Positions 54,601 to 61,846 of a DNA stretch of 64,000 bases are shown here, piece after piece (the stretch's first letter is position 1; each line of letters opens with the position of its first letter). Below the pieces are notes generated by a model, which made no database searches, was not told where the DNA came from, and saw nothing but the letters and a program-made list of their open reading frames with translations. This stretch comes from UBA9300 sp032260385 (GTDB lineage: Bacteria > Bacteroidota > Bacteroidia > Bacteroidales > VadinHA17): NCBI GenBank assembly GCA_032260385.1, contig JAVVEL010000009.1, positions 21,335 to 85,334 on the forward strand. Direction: 5' to 3'. Both the position numbers and the translations under genes were made by a program.

Positions 54601-54875
54601 TTTTTTACCTCTTTAACACCATTAACCTTGGTAATACATATTCTCCTGATTACACCATCAACCAGCATCTCACAGGCGCCACATTTCCCTATTCCGCACT
54701 CCAGGCTCCTTTTCCTGTTGTCAAGACTGAAGCTGTGAACCGGATAACCCGCCTGATGGAGGGCTGCAGCAATGGTAAAATCTTCCTCTGCCAATATTGT
54801 CTTTCCATCATATTTAAAACTCACCTTTAGTTTTTCAGGAACTTCAAGGATGGGATGTTTATTTATCTTTTGCAT
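51642..54875 (-). CDS. Multidomain FAD/Fe-S oxidoreductase, fused HcnABC/PDH-like
   Basis: A 1,077-residue fused flavoprotein. Domains in order: [2Fe-2S] domain like HcnA/SoxA with Cys60, 65, 68, 80 (SLECGIGKCGACE, RRIC); FAD/NAD(P) oxidoreductase with VLIIGAGPAGLAA (117-129) and ILTVGAGNIGY (264-274); two [4Fe-4S] sites, Cys461/467/470/474 and Cys495/498/501/505; BFD-type [2Fe-2S] with Cys606, 608, 642, 647 (ICHCDD; ACRGKRC); and a DAO-type FAD domain starting VAGGGIGGSALF and ending GLFIGLRGQGFMLGQY. This joins all three subunits of the hydrogen-cyanide synthase / proline or sarcosine dehydrogenase type. The substrate is unknown, probably a secondary amine or amino acid. The start was set at 54875 (MQKINK), with GAGGT just upstream; a 25-residue upstream extension is unlikely. 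No signal peptide. Confidence 0.85.
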   Translation of the reverse strand: MQKINKHPILEVPEKLKVSFKYDGKTILAEEDFTIAAALHQAGYPVHSFSLDNRKRSLECGIGKCGACEMLVDGVIRRICITKVNGVKEVKKIPYDHKPDILKTDRNKAVNVYNTDVLIIGAGPAGLAAREILNQHGVRNIVIDNNDQIGGQFLMQTHQFFFFEKEKKFGGMRGFDIARCLAGENRGGIFLNSTVWDILEGRRLAVKNIKSEEIYYVDTDHLIIATGAVPFMPPFENDDVPGVYTAAVVQKMMNQEFTLLGKNILTVGAGNIGYLTSYQLVQAGARVKAIIEAMPAEGGFPVQANRVRRLGIPVLTSTILVRAIPNENYDGISGAVVADAVNFEPVAGTERIIDGIDAINICTGLISDDALLIKGREVFGRNCHGAGDAIRIGEGTSAVLRGKQVAYEILEEVGRKYDYKKYLRISKEYIDSQQEPVKIIDEPYMPLKARMVEKPFVLIDCLYGFACNPCAFACPHGAISKSSTSTVPEIDFDKCIGCMQCVYQCPGLAIFGYNLKKDWLFLPLEYEAEENSEVYLVDNRGRKLGEGSIEKILKKENKTNVARVKAHDIHGEKLMQVRGFILKELYPDEIAFQDSSDKYGGDKYICHCDDVKLTDILNVIGDRKFISTDEIKHTTRLGMGACRGKRCIKRLKTVLPKYGISLVGEATPRGPMSNQIAMGELTPRNVHEKIITHLNGNKRKIIKTESLVAGGGIGGSALFRYLSEAGLKPVLINYGRGASWRNIAGGRPNFSLPELSDIANNNLQIFKQLQDINNIDFLPIKYVTFAHDDRLMKDLEASIAWSDARMIEPSDFRKEVSPDFNPDLKKYKAALITENCWQATPGRVIDLIRKIGIEHGGKVLEDCELIDVHRSGNEYRVLVRDHNDEYIEYQTGIFINALGPEGAKFASGLGLETGIYPVKHQAFITRRLPMIGINGSPLSMLIDRRKYKGFTAVYGQQLAETGQIIGCASPMVEPEETGKNLKINSQDFLEIVTEVFVDWLPCLSSVGFQAVWAGYYVEPRMFVDPANGLFIGLRGQGFMLGQYLAMMYVDQLMGKSVPDYFKRLSIEGDGLLEKAFK

Positions 54876-54929
54876 ACCTCTATTTATTTTAACGAGTGCG
54901 AAAAATAATATTATAAAAACAATAAATAA

Positions 54930-54943
54930 CTGACATCTGTCAG
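54930..54943 (-). promoter_or_regulatory. Dyad upstream of the flavoprotein gene
   Basis: CTGACA-TC-TGTCAG, a perfect 6-bp inverted repeat with a 2-base centre, 55-68 bases before the flavoprotein start, in its expected promoter region. Candidate regulator site; no TAnnTTTG is seen with it. Confidence 0.4.
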
Positions 54944-55023
54944 CAAGCAAAGGCAGGAACGCATAAAAAAATGTTTAATTGATCAGGCTGTAATTATTAG
55001 TCCTTGTGCAACTTACAACTTTA

Positions 55024-55830
55024 TCACAAGAGCATCAGGCTTATTCCTATGACTATAATCCCACTTATAAGTCCGTAGATTGTTGTATGATGCTTGCCAT
55101 ATTTATGAGCTGCCGGGAGCAGTTCATCAAAGGATATATAGATCATAATTCCCGCTACTACTGCAAATACGTAACCCAGGACTATCTGGCTCTGGAATAA
55201 TGAAAGGATTAAATATCCAAAGAAGGCTCCTACTGGCTCAGACAAGCCTGAGATGGCTGCCCACCAGAATGCTTTCTTCCTTGAACCCGTTGCGTAAAAA
55301 ACCGGTACAGAAACGGCTATGCCCTCAGGTATGTTATGGATCGCAATAGCCAGTGCTATGCTTATCCCTACAGTTATATCCGATACACCTGCCATAAAGG
55401 TTGCTATTCCTTCGGGAAAATTATGAATGGTTATTGCAACAGCCGTAAAAATACCCACACGCAGGAGTTTTTTCCCGCGGCAGGGCAGGCCGTTGTCCAT
55501 TTGCTCCAGGCTTCTCATTTCATGAGGGTTTTCCCGGGATGGTACCATCTTGTCTATCAGGGCTGTTATAAAGACGCCAATAATAAAAAAAATAAATGTA
55601 AGCCAGGCTGAAGTGTTTTCGGCATAATGTGTACCTATTATAAGGTTTGCCTTACCCAGAATCTCGGTAAAGGAGATATAAATCATAACCCCGGCAGAGA
55701 AGCCCAGGGAATAAGACAGGAAGGTGGTGTTCGTCCGTTTGGCAAAAAAGGCTATCCCTCCCCCGATCGCTGTAGCAAGACCTGCAAATAAAGTCAAACC
55801 GAAGGCCAGGTAAATATTAGTCCACTCCAT
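55024..55830 (-). CDS. ZIP family metal transporter (ZupT-like)
   Basis: A 268-residue, eight-TM divalent-metal importer (zinc, possibly iron or manganese). The two ZIP signature helices are present: TIHNFPEGIATF and AIHNIPEGIAVSVP, with the metal-binding His and Glu. A loop with negative charge (EQMDNGLPCRGKK) follows the third TM. The length suits ZupT. It has its own promoter on the minus strand. Confidence 0.94.
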   Translation of the reverse strand: MEWTNIYLAFGLTLFAGLATAIGGGIAFFAKRTNTTFLSYSLGFSAGVMIYISFTEILGKANLIIGTHYAENTSAWLTFIFFIIGVFITALIDKMVPSRENPHEMRSLEQMDNGLPCRGKKLLRVGIFTAVAITIHNFPEGIATFMAGVSDITVGISIALAIAIHNIPEGIAVSVPVFYATGSRKKAFWWAAISGLSEPVGAFFGYLILSLFQSQIVLGYVFAVVAGIMIYISFDELLPAAHKYGKHHTTIYGLISGIIVIGISLMLL

Positions 55831-55856
55831 TCCTGTAAAGAAAAAAATTAGATCTG

Positions 55857-55885
55857 CAAAATTACAAAAAGTCAGTTGAATACAA
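55857..55885 (-). promoter_or_regulatory. Probable promoter of the ZIP transporter gene
   Basis: On the minus strand, TTG (55885-55883), 18 bases, then TAATTTTG (55864-55857), fitting TTG-N17-23-TAnnTTTG. The ATG follows 26 bases downstream. Confidence 0.65.
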
Positions 55886-56006
55886 TGGCTAATTGAAACT
55901 TATGGAATCATTTGTCCGGGTGCCGGTTCACGCTGCTCTTATTTAGTGAGGGAATTTATATAATAATAACTTCCAAATCGCTAATTTTACACTTCAGCAA
56001 AGTATA

Positions 56007-56549
56007 TTGAGCCAGACAGATAAATATTACCACCTCCTTGGATTAGAGCCGGGCGCCCGGATAGATGATATAAAGAAAGCCTACAGGACTTGCGCCCGAA
56101 AATACCATCCCGATCTTAATAAATCGGCTTCAGCAAGCCACTTATTCATTGAAACCACCGAGGCATACCAGTTTCTTCTTGCTCATCATAAAAGCCAGGA
56201 GCGCCTGAAAGACAGCGACTTTATCAACGAATGGGAGAATTATAAAAAAGAGCAGGCCCGACGCACTGCCTATGCCCATGCCGGAAAACGCTATAATAAT
56301 TTCGTCAAATCAGACCTTTACAAATCAACCCGGATACTTGACAAAACCAGGTATTACATAGGTATTGCCTTTGCGGTTTTTATAATAATTATGGCCGTAT
56401 ACGGTTATATCTACAGGCTAAGAATGGTTGACCTGGGATTTGAAAAACCCACCCTGGCAGGTTTCCTGTTTTTAATGTTTATCGGGCTCCTCTTCCTTGT
56501 CACCTCACTTTTATTTCTGTACAATTACCACTGGAAAAATAAAAAATAA
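56007..56549 (+). CDS. Membrane-anchored J-domain protein
   Basis: A 180-residue protein with an N-terminal J domain (YYHLLGLEPGARIDDIKKAY then RKYHPDLNK; the HPD triad is intact), which stimulates a DnaK-type ATPase. It is followed by a charged linker and two C-terminal TM segments (about 112-131 and 148-170). No G/F or zinc region, so it is a type III J protein. Translation must start at TTG 56007 because the J domain begins four codons later and no ATG is available; this lowers certainty of the exact start. Confidence 0.85.
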   Translation: MSQTDKYYHLLGLEPGARIDDIKKAYRTCARKYHPDLNKSASASHLFIETTEAYQFLLAHHKSQERLKDSDFINEWENYKKEQARRTAYAHAGKRYNNFVKSDLYKSTRILDKTRYYIGIAFAVFIIIMAVYGYIYRLRMVDLGFEKPTLAGFLFLMFIGLLFLVTSLLFLYNYHWKNKK

Positions 56550-56557
56550 GCTGTACT

Positions 56558-57034
56558 ATGAGAAGAAAGATTATTAACCCCTATGATCCCCAGCTGAACA
56601 AGTGTTTCGGCTGCAGCAAGAGCAATCCAATAGGTCTTAAACTTGAGTTCGAGGAAGTTGATGATTATGTAACTGCCGTATGGGAGCCGCAAGAATATTA
56701 CCAGGGCTATGCCAATGTGCTGCATGGAGGGATTATCGCCACGATGCTGGACGAGGTGGGCGCATGGTGTGTTACCGTTAAAACCGGTACAGCAGGAGTA
56801 ACCTCTGAAATTAGGGTTGGATACCTAAAGCCTGTTTTTATGAACAAGGGCAATATACTACTTAAGGCCAGGATAGTAAAAACAGAAGGAAGGTTTGTTT
56901 ATCTTAAATGCGACCTCTCTGATGGCAGTGGTAACATTTGTGCTGAGGCTGATACAATATTCTTCGCATATCCCGAGGAAGTGGCAAAACGTAAATTTGG
57001 ATATCCCGGCCAGGAATACTTCTTTGAAAGATAA
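56558..57034 (+). CDS. PaaI-type hotdog-fold thioesterase
   Basis: A 158-residue hotdog protein. CFGCSKSNPIGLKLEF near the N-terminus resembles members that bind a CxxC-linked element; HGGIIATMLDEVGAWCV is the hotdog helix with the catalytic Asp or Glu. Probable acyl-CoA thioesterase; substrate unknown. It starts 8 bases after the J-domain gene stop, so the two may be co-transcribed. Confidence 0.87.
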   Translation: MRRKIINPYDPQLNKCFGCSKSNPIGLKLEFEEVDDYVTAVWEPQEYYQGYANVLHGGIIATMLDEVGAWCVTVKTGTAGVTSEIRVGYLKPVFMNKGNILLKARIVKTEGRFVYLKCDLSDGSGNICAEADTIFFAYPEEVAKRKFGYPGQEYFFER

Positions 57035-57096
57035 CAAGTTATATGGCATGTTTTTTGATGCTTTTAGATCAGACTAAATAAAAAAAACATACCGGA

Positions 57097-58329
57097 ATGA
57101 CACGCACAATCATATTTTTAATATTTCTCTTATTACCCTTCTACTCATGCGAAAAAAATAGGCCGGATAATCTTCCTGAGGAACCCATACCAATAGAACT
57201 AACTGTTTCACAAAAAGAACTGGTGAGGGCCGATAACGCCTTTGGGTTTGATATATTCAGGCTGATTATGCAGGAAAACACTGATGAGGAGAATCTAATG
57301 ATCTCTCCACTTAGTATTTCCTATGCACTTTCCATGACCCTTAACGGGGCAAGCGGGGTGACACGTGATTCTATGATGAAGGCACTGAGGTACAACAACA
57401 TCAGTTTAGACGAAATAAATAACTCATACAAAGACCTGACAGATAAACTTATGAAAGTTGATAAGCGGGTGATCACCGAAATTGCAAATTCTGTCTGGGT
57501 TGAAGAAAGATTAAGGGTAAAACAGGCTTTCATGGATACCCTCATGGAGTATTTTAATGCCGAAGCCCATGATTTCGCCGTCAGTGATCCCGACATTGTT
57601 GATATCATAAACGGATGGATTGAAGATAATACTCATGGCAAAATACAGGATATGATCGATGAGCTTCCCGCGGACATTGCGATGCTACTGATAAATGCCA
57701 TTTATTTTAACGGGAAGTGGAAATATGAGTTTGACAAGGATAATACCACTGATATGCCATTTTACCCGGAATCAGGCCCTGAAGTAAGTGTTCCAATGAT
57801 GAACCAGGAAGTAACGTTAAAAATAAATTCACAGGCCGAGTTCATGCTACTCGAGTTACCTTACGGGCAGGGTAATTATGTAATGGATATAATTCTCCCC
57901 TCAGATGGCTTTACCAGTTCGGATATTATTCCGATGCTCAACACCGATGACTGGGCTAACTGGACTGAGAATATGTATAAGACCAATATCGACCTCTTTA
58001 TGCCCAGGTTCAAATATGAATTCAAAACCGAGCTAAAAAATGTTTTAAGTGCCATGGGGATGGGTATTGCCTTCGACCCCTCTGCAGCGGATTTTTCAAA
58101 TATATCTGAACAGGAACTTTTCATCAGCAAAGTATTGCACCAGACCTTTATTGAAACCAATGAAGAGGGTACTGAAGCAGCTGCCGCAACTGTTGTAATG
58201 ATGGAACTGACGTCCGTTCCCAGCGGTCCGCTTGTAGTGAAACTGGATAAGCCTTTCATTTACATTATTAGGGAAATAAGTACCAATAGTATCGTTTTTA
58301 TGGGTAAAACAGGGAATCCTGCCATTTAA
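57097..58329 (+). CDS. Serpin family protease inhibitor, lipoprotein
   Basis: A 410-residue serpin with a lipoprotein signal (LLLPFYSC, Cys18). ISPLSISYALSMTLNGASG is the serpin helix B motif, and KPFIYIIREISTNSIVFMGKTGNP is the C-terminal signature (described over 385-408). The hinge of the reactive loop reads EEGTEAAAATVV, the consensus of inhibitory serpins; about the P1 position lies the stretch MELTSVPSG, with Thr-Ser the most likely P1-P1'. Surface-anchored, it would trap serine or cysteine proteases. Bacterial serpins are uncommon but known. Confidence 0.93.
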   Translation: MTRTIIFLIFLLLPFYSCEKNRPDNLPEEPIPIELTVSQKELVRADNAFGFDIFRLIMQENTDEENLMISPLSISYALSMTLNGASGVTRDSMMKALRYNNISLDEINNSYKDLTDKLMKVDKRVITEIANSVWVEERLRVKQAFMDTLMEYFNAEAHDFAVSDPDIVDIINGWIEDNTHGKIQDMIDELPADIAMLLINAIYFNGKWKYEFDKDNTTDMPFYPESGPEVSVPMMNQEVTLKINSQAEFMLLELPYGQGNYVMDIILPSDGFTSSDIIPMLNTDDWANWTENMYKTNIDLFMPRFKYEFKTELKNVLSAMGMGIAFDPSAADFSNISEQELFISKVLHQTFIETNEEGTEAAAATVVMMELTSVPSGPLVVKLDKPFIYIIREISTNSIVFMGKTGNPAI

Positions 58330-58377
58330 AAAGTTTAAAAATCCTTATCTTTAAATAGTTCCTCCAACTTAGTTTAC

Positions 58378-59286
58378 ATGATAAGGATTTCTATTTTTAT
58401 CCTGGGGATCTGGATAGCCACCCAATTATCAGACAAAATGAATACAGCTTACACTAAAGAGCCTGGCGATGCTGTTTTATCTTTTGGATTAATAGCAGAT
58501 GTCCAGTATTGCGATTGCATAAGTCAGGGATCAAGATATTTCAGCAAGTCACTCAACAAACTCAATGAAGCGCTTGATGACTTTAATACCAGCGACATAG
58601 ATTTCATAATTAATCTTGGAGACCTGATAGAAGAAGATTTCCGATCGTTTAAACCGGTGATGGCTATCCTTGAAAACAGTAACAAAAAGGTATTTCACCT
58701 GACCGGTAACCATGATTACAGCGTAAAAAGGAAGTTTAAGAAGGAAGTAAATACCATGCTCACAGGAGAAAATACTTATTACAGTTTCACGTCAAAGGGA
58801 TTCAGGTTCATTGTGCTGAATAGTTGTGAGGTAAGCACATATTCAGGATCTTTCATGTCAGAAATAAAGGCAAACCATATGCTTACAAGGCTTCAAAGGG
58901 ATTCGCGTCCCAATGCTTTTGACTGGAATGGGGCTCTGAGCAGAAAGCAGATCAGGTGGCTTGAATCAGAACTAACTGAAGCGCATAACAATAATGAGCA
59001 TGTACTGATATTTTCACACCACACTGTTGAGCCGGCCGGCACTCATAATATTTATAACAGGGAAGAAATACTTCAAATTATTTCAGGCTATGACAATATA
59101 GTTGCCTGGTTTAGCGGACATAAGCATGAAGGCGGTTACAGTATTTACAAGGATATACATTTTATTACTTTAAAAGCCATGGTTGAAAGCCCTGACAGTA
59201 ATTCATGGGCAATTGTGGAGATTTATGATGATATACTCAGGGTAAATGGCAGGGGCCGGGAAGAAAGCCGTGTGCTAACTTACTGA
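58378..59286 (+). CDS. Metallophosphoesterase, ADP-ribose/CDP-alcohol pyrophosphatase-like
   Basis: A 302-residue calcineurin-like phosphoesterase. Metal motifs: GLIADVQYCD (Asp, Gln), INLGDLIEE (Asp), LTGNHDYS (Asn, His), FSHHTVEP (His) and WFSGHKHEGG (His). The IADVQ start and the fused segment SRYFSKSLNKLNEAL resemble Mn-dependent ADP-ribose/CDP-alcohol diphosphatases (ADPRM). The N-terminus has a hydrophobic segment (IFILGIWIATQLSDK), so it may be exported; family members are usually cytoplasmic. Confidence 0.82.
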   Translation: MIRISIFILGIWIATQLSDKMNTAYTKEPGDAVLSFGLIADVQYCDCISQGSRYFSKSLNKLNEALDDFNTSDIDFIINLGDLIEEDFRSFKPVMAILENSNKKVFHLTGNHDYSVKRKFKKEVNTMLTGENTYYSFTSKGFRFIVLNSCEVSTYSGSFMSEIKANHMLTRLQRDSRPNAFDWNGALSRKQIRWLESELTEAHNNNEHVLIFSHHTVEPAGTHNIYNREEILQIISGYDNIVAWFSGHKHEGGYSIYKDIHFITLKAMVESPDSNSWAIVEIYDDILRVNGRGREESRVLTY

Positions 59287-59292
59287 TAAATC

Positions 59293-59667
59293 TTACGACA
59301 TTTCCACAAAATTAAAATCCATATCCAGCACTGAAGCAAAGTATTCGCCTCTTTCAAGTATATCTTCATCACCCTCCTCATAAAACCAGTTCACAAAATA
59401 CTTCTTATCCTTAAGTCTTACATTTTTAAGCTTCTGAAGCATCACTATAAGATATTTTGCCGTAGAACTGTTAAAATATTCCAGTTGTATATCCACGAAG
59501 GTATTATCAGCCGGATCATTTACATATTCATCTATCCAGTTTAGAACAGAGTCAAAAAAATCCTGTGTGTTCTCATGGATTGACCGTCCCCTGAACTTAA
59601 GAGTGCCTGAAGGATGCAGGTTTATCTCAGGTGATGTTTTTGATGGCTTTATTACAAGCTGGTTCAT
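59293..59667 (-). CDS. SiaC-like regulatory phosphoprotein (DUF1987)
   Basis: A 124-residue protein matching the DUF1987/SiaC family: TSPEINLHPSGTLKFRGRSI (11-30), LEYFNSSTAKYL (62-73) and NWFYEEGDEDILERGEYF. In SiaC a residue of the FNxSxAK segment is phosphorylated by the kinase SiaB and this controls a diguanylate cyclase; Ser67, Ser68 or Thr69 is the equivalent here. No SiaA, SiaB or SiaD gene is visible in the window, so it is an orphan. Confidence 0.88.
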   Translation of the reverse strand: MNQLVIKPSKTSPEINLHPSGTLKFRGRSIHENTQDFFDSVLNWIDEYVNDPADNTFVDIQLEYFNSSTAKYLIVMLQKLKNVRLKDKKYFVNWFYEEGDEDILERGEYFASVLDMDFNFVEMS

Positions 59668-59717
59668 TGGCCCGTATTTACTGCTAATATAGTTATCGGG
59701 AAATAAATATGAAATCT

Positions 59718-60755
59718 TTATTTATAATATTTTTGAAATACTTCATCATCCAGATTAAGGGGTGAAATTTCCCTTTTGGTGTCTTCTATCTCATGAATCA
59801 TTTTTACAATGGCTTCATTTACCGGTGTGGGCACACCATATTCTCTTCCGTTAGCTGAAATATAACCGTTCAGGTAGTCTATTTCCGTTAGCTTACCTCT
59901 CTCCAGGGATTGCAGTGATGACGATTTCAGTCTTCGATATTTCAAACCCATCAGTCTCAACTTAATATGCCTTCTGAGCTCTGCAAAGGTCTTATTATCA
60001 TCGACAAAGTCATAATAATTCAGTCTCTTCCCATAATCTTCAATTTTAACCTGGAGTACATGAGCCAGTTCAACGGCTTCCCGTATTATTGCTATGAATA
60101 ATTTCCGGGCTTTTCTCCTGCACATCATCTCCCCCAGCAACAAACCGGTAATTGCACCGAGTGAGGTAATGCATGAATTAATTATAAGTTTGGAAAACAG
60201 GTGTCCCATCATGTTGGCACTTATCCTTACCGGATGGATAGCACCCAGGATTTCGGCTATTTCAACCAGTCTTTCATCCCCCGGCCTGTCAATATAACCA
60301 ATCACAAAATCGCCATCGGAGGTCATATGCAGGTCACCCGGTTTATTCATGGTTGCACCCCAGCCCACTATACATCCAACGATATGATCATTACCAAGTA
60401 TCCTGCCCAATTCCGGTTCGCATATGCCATTTTGCAAGGACACCACCAGGCTGTTCTCCTTCACCTGTGATTTTAGATCTTCAGCAACCTCAACCATGTC
60501 AGTAGCCTTAACGGCCAGCAGTATAATATCTTTCTTACTTCCAGCATCCTTAATGGTAATGCAGGCATTCATTTTCTCTCTGATAGCGCCCTTGACACCA
60601 CTGACCGATATACCTTCATTAATTATAATATCCCTGTATTCTTCATATTTACAGACTATCTCAACATTATAACCTGCATTTTTAATATAGGCAGCTGTTA
60701 TTCCTCCGATGGAACCTGCTCCCACCACCAGAATCGATTTTTCTTTTAAACCCAT
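59718..60755 (-). CDS. Ketopantoate reductase family protein (PanE/ApbA-like)
   Basis: A 345-residue NAD(P)H-dependent reductase. The Rossmann motif VVGAGSIGGITAAYIKNAG (10-28) and the ApbA C-terminal helical domain (KLIINSCITSLGAITGLLLG, then LTEIDYLNGYISANGREYG with the family's EIDYLNG motif) support the family. NGICEPELGRILG follows the NADPH domain. It may be 2-dehydropantoate 2-reductase (coenzyme A synthesis) or a paralogue with another ketoacid substrate. It follows tsaD by 9 bases in the same operon. Confidence 0.87.
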   Translation of the reverse strand: MGLKEKSILVVGAGSIGGITAAYIKNAGYNVEIVCKYEEYRDIIINEGISVSGVKGAIREKMNACITIKDAGSKKDIILLAVKATDMVEVAEDLKSQVKENSLVVSLQNGICEPELGRILGNDHIVGCIVGWGATMNKPGDLHMTSDGDFVIGYIDRPGDERLVEIAEILGAIHPVRISANMMGHLFSKLIINSCITSLGAITGLLLGEMMCRRKARKLFIAIIREAVELAHVLQVKIEDYGKRLNYYDFVDDNKTFAELRRHIKLRLMGLKYRRLKSSSLQSLERGKLTEIDYLNGYISANGREYGVPTPVNEAIVKMIHEIEDTKREISPLNLDDEVFQKYYK

Positions 60756-60764
60756 TTTCTTGAA

Positions 60765-61784
60765 TTAAATATTAAACCTTGCCAGTGGAACTGTATCCTG
60801 ACTGCTGAAATCCCTGTCAAGATACTTAAAATAGGCGGTAATTGCAATCATGGCAGCATTATCAGTGGTATAGTCCGGCTCCGGCAAATACACATTCCAA
60901 TGGTGTCCGAAACCCATTTCTGAGAGAGCTTTTCTCAAACCGCTGTTGGCAGCCACACCTCCTGCAATACCAATTTCCTTTATTCCGTACATGGTGGCAG
61001 CCTTAAGCAGTTTATCCAGAAGGATCTCCACAATAGTTTTCTGCAGAGAAGCACACAGGTCGTTTTTATTCTCCTCAATAAAATCCTGGTTTTCCCTTAC
61101 AGAGTCACGTAGAAAATACAGGAAATTTGTTTTCAGCCCGCTAAAACTGTAGTCAAGTCCTTCAATTCTGGGTTTGGTAAATTTAAACCTGTCAGGATCA
61201 CCCTTATCTGCCAGTTTATCGATAAAGGGACCACCCGGATAAGGCAGCCCCATTATTTTTGCACACTTATCAAAAGCTTCTCCCGCGGCATCATCAATCG
61301 TTGATCCAATCTCTTTCAACTTTCTATCCTTTTCCACGATAATAAGCTGTGTATGACCTCCCGACACCAGGAGGCAAAGGAAGGGCAGGCCGGGTACTCT
61401 CCCTTCCTTTCCCTTCTCTCTCAGCCAATGTGAGAATACATGTGCATGCAGGTGATTAACTTCTATAAGAGGTTTCTTAAGAGCAAGTGCCAGACCTTTA
61501 GCAAATGAGGTACCCACAAGCAATGATCCAAGCAGGCCCGGACCCCGGGTAAATGCCACAGCATCGATATTTCTTCTTTCTATGCCGGCCTTCCTAATGG
61601 CCTGGTCCACAACAGGTACTATATTTGCCTGGTGCGCTCTTGAAGCCAGTTCCGGGACCACTCCCCCATAGGCCCTGTGTACTTGCTGTCCTGCAATAAG
61701 ATTCGACAGGAGCAAACCATCTTCGACAATGGCAGCAGAAGTGTCGTCACATGAAGATTCTATGGCAAGAATAGTAAGTGGCAT
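60765..61784 (-). CDS. tsaD: tRNA N6-threonylcarbamoyladenosine synthase subunit TsaD
   Basis: It transfers threonylcarbamoyl from threonylcarbamoyl-AMP to A37 of tRNAs reading ANN codons, with TsaB and TsaE. 339 residues. ESSCDDTSAAIV opens it, and VNHLHAHVFSH binds the catalytic metal with a distal Asp in TTDNAAMIA. LLVSGGHTQLI and GIAGGVAANSGLR are ASKHA-fold nucleotide motifs. It is divergent from the TamB-like gene and co-transcribed with the PanE-like gene. Confidence 0.97.
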   Translation of the reverse strand: MPLTILAIESSCDDTSAAIVEDGLLLSNLIAGQQVHRAYGGVVPELASRAHQANIVPVVDQAIRKAGIERRNIDAVAFTRGPGLLGSLLVGTSFAKGLALALKKPLIEVNHLHAHVFSHWLREKGKEGRVPGLPFLCLLVSGGHTQLIIVEKDRKLKEIGSTIDDAAGEAFDKCAKIMGLPYPGGPFIDKLADKGDPDRFKFTKPRIEGLDYSFSGLKTNFLYFLRDSVRENQDFIEENKNDLCASLQKTIVEILLDKLLKAATMYGIKEIGIAGGVAANSGLRKALSEMGFGHHWNVYLPEPDYTTDNAAMIAITAYFKYLDRDFSSQDTVPLARFNI

Positions 61785-61811
61785 TTAGCTTTATTTTTCA
61801 GTTTTTTACGC

Positions 61812-61819
61812 TATTTTTG
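61812..61819 (+). promoter_or_regulatory. Candidate -7 element for the TamB-like gene
   Basis: TATTTTTG matches TAnnTTTG, 27 bases before the ATG. The -33 region lies in the short divergent gap and contains no TTG at the right distance. Confidence 0.4.
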
Positions 61820-61846
61820 GAATGTCTTTTGTGCATGTAGCTTATA

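Noticed and set aside
52216..54830. Several plus-strand frames of 81-153 codons within the flavoprotein gene
   Set aside because: Antisense shadows of a gene whose Fe-S and FAD motifs are all on the minus strand.
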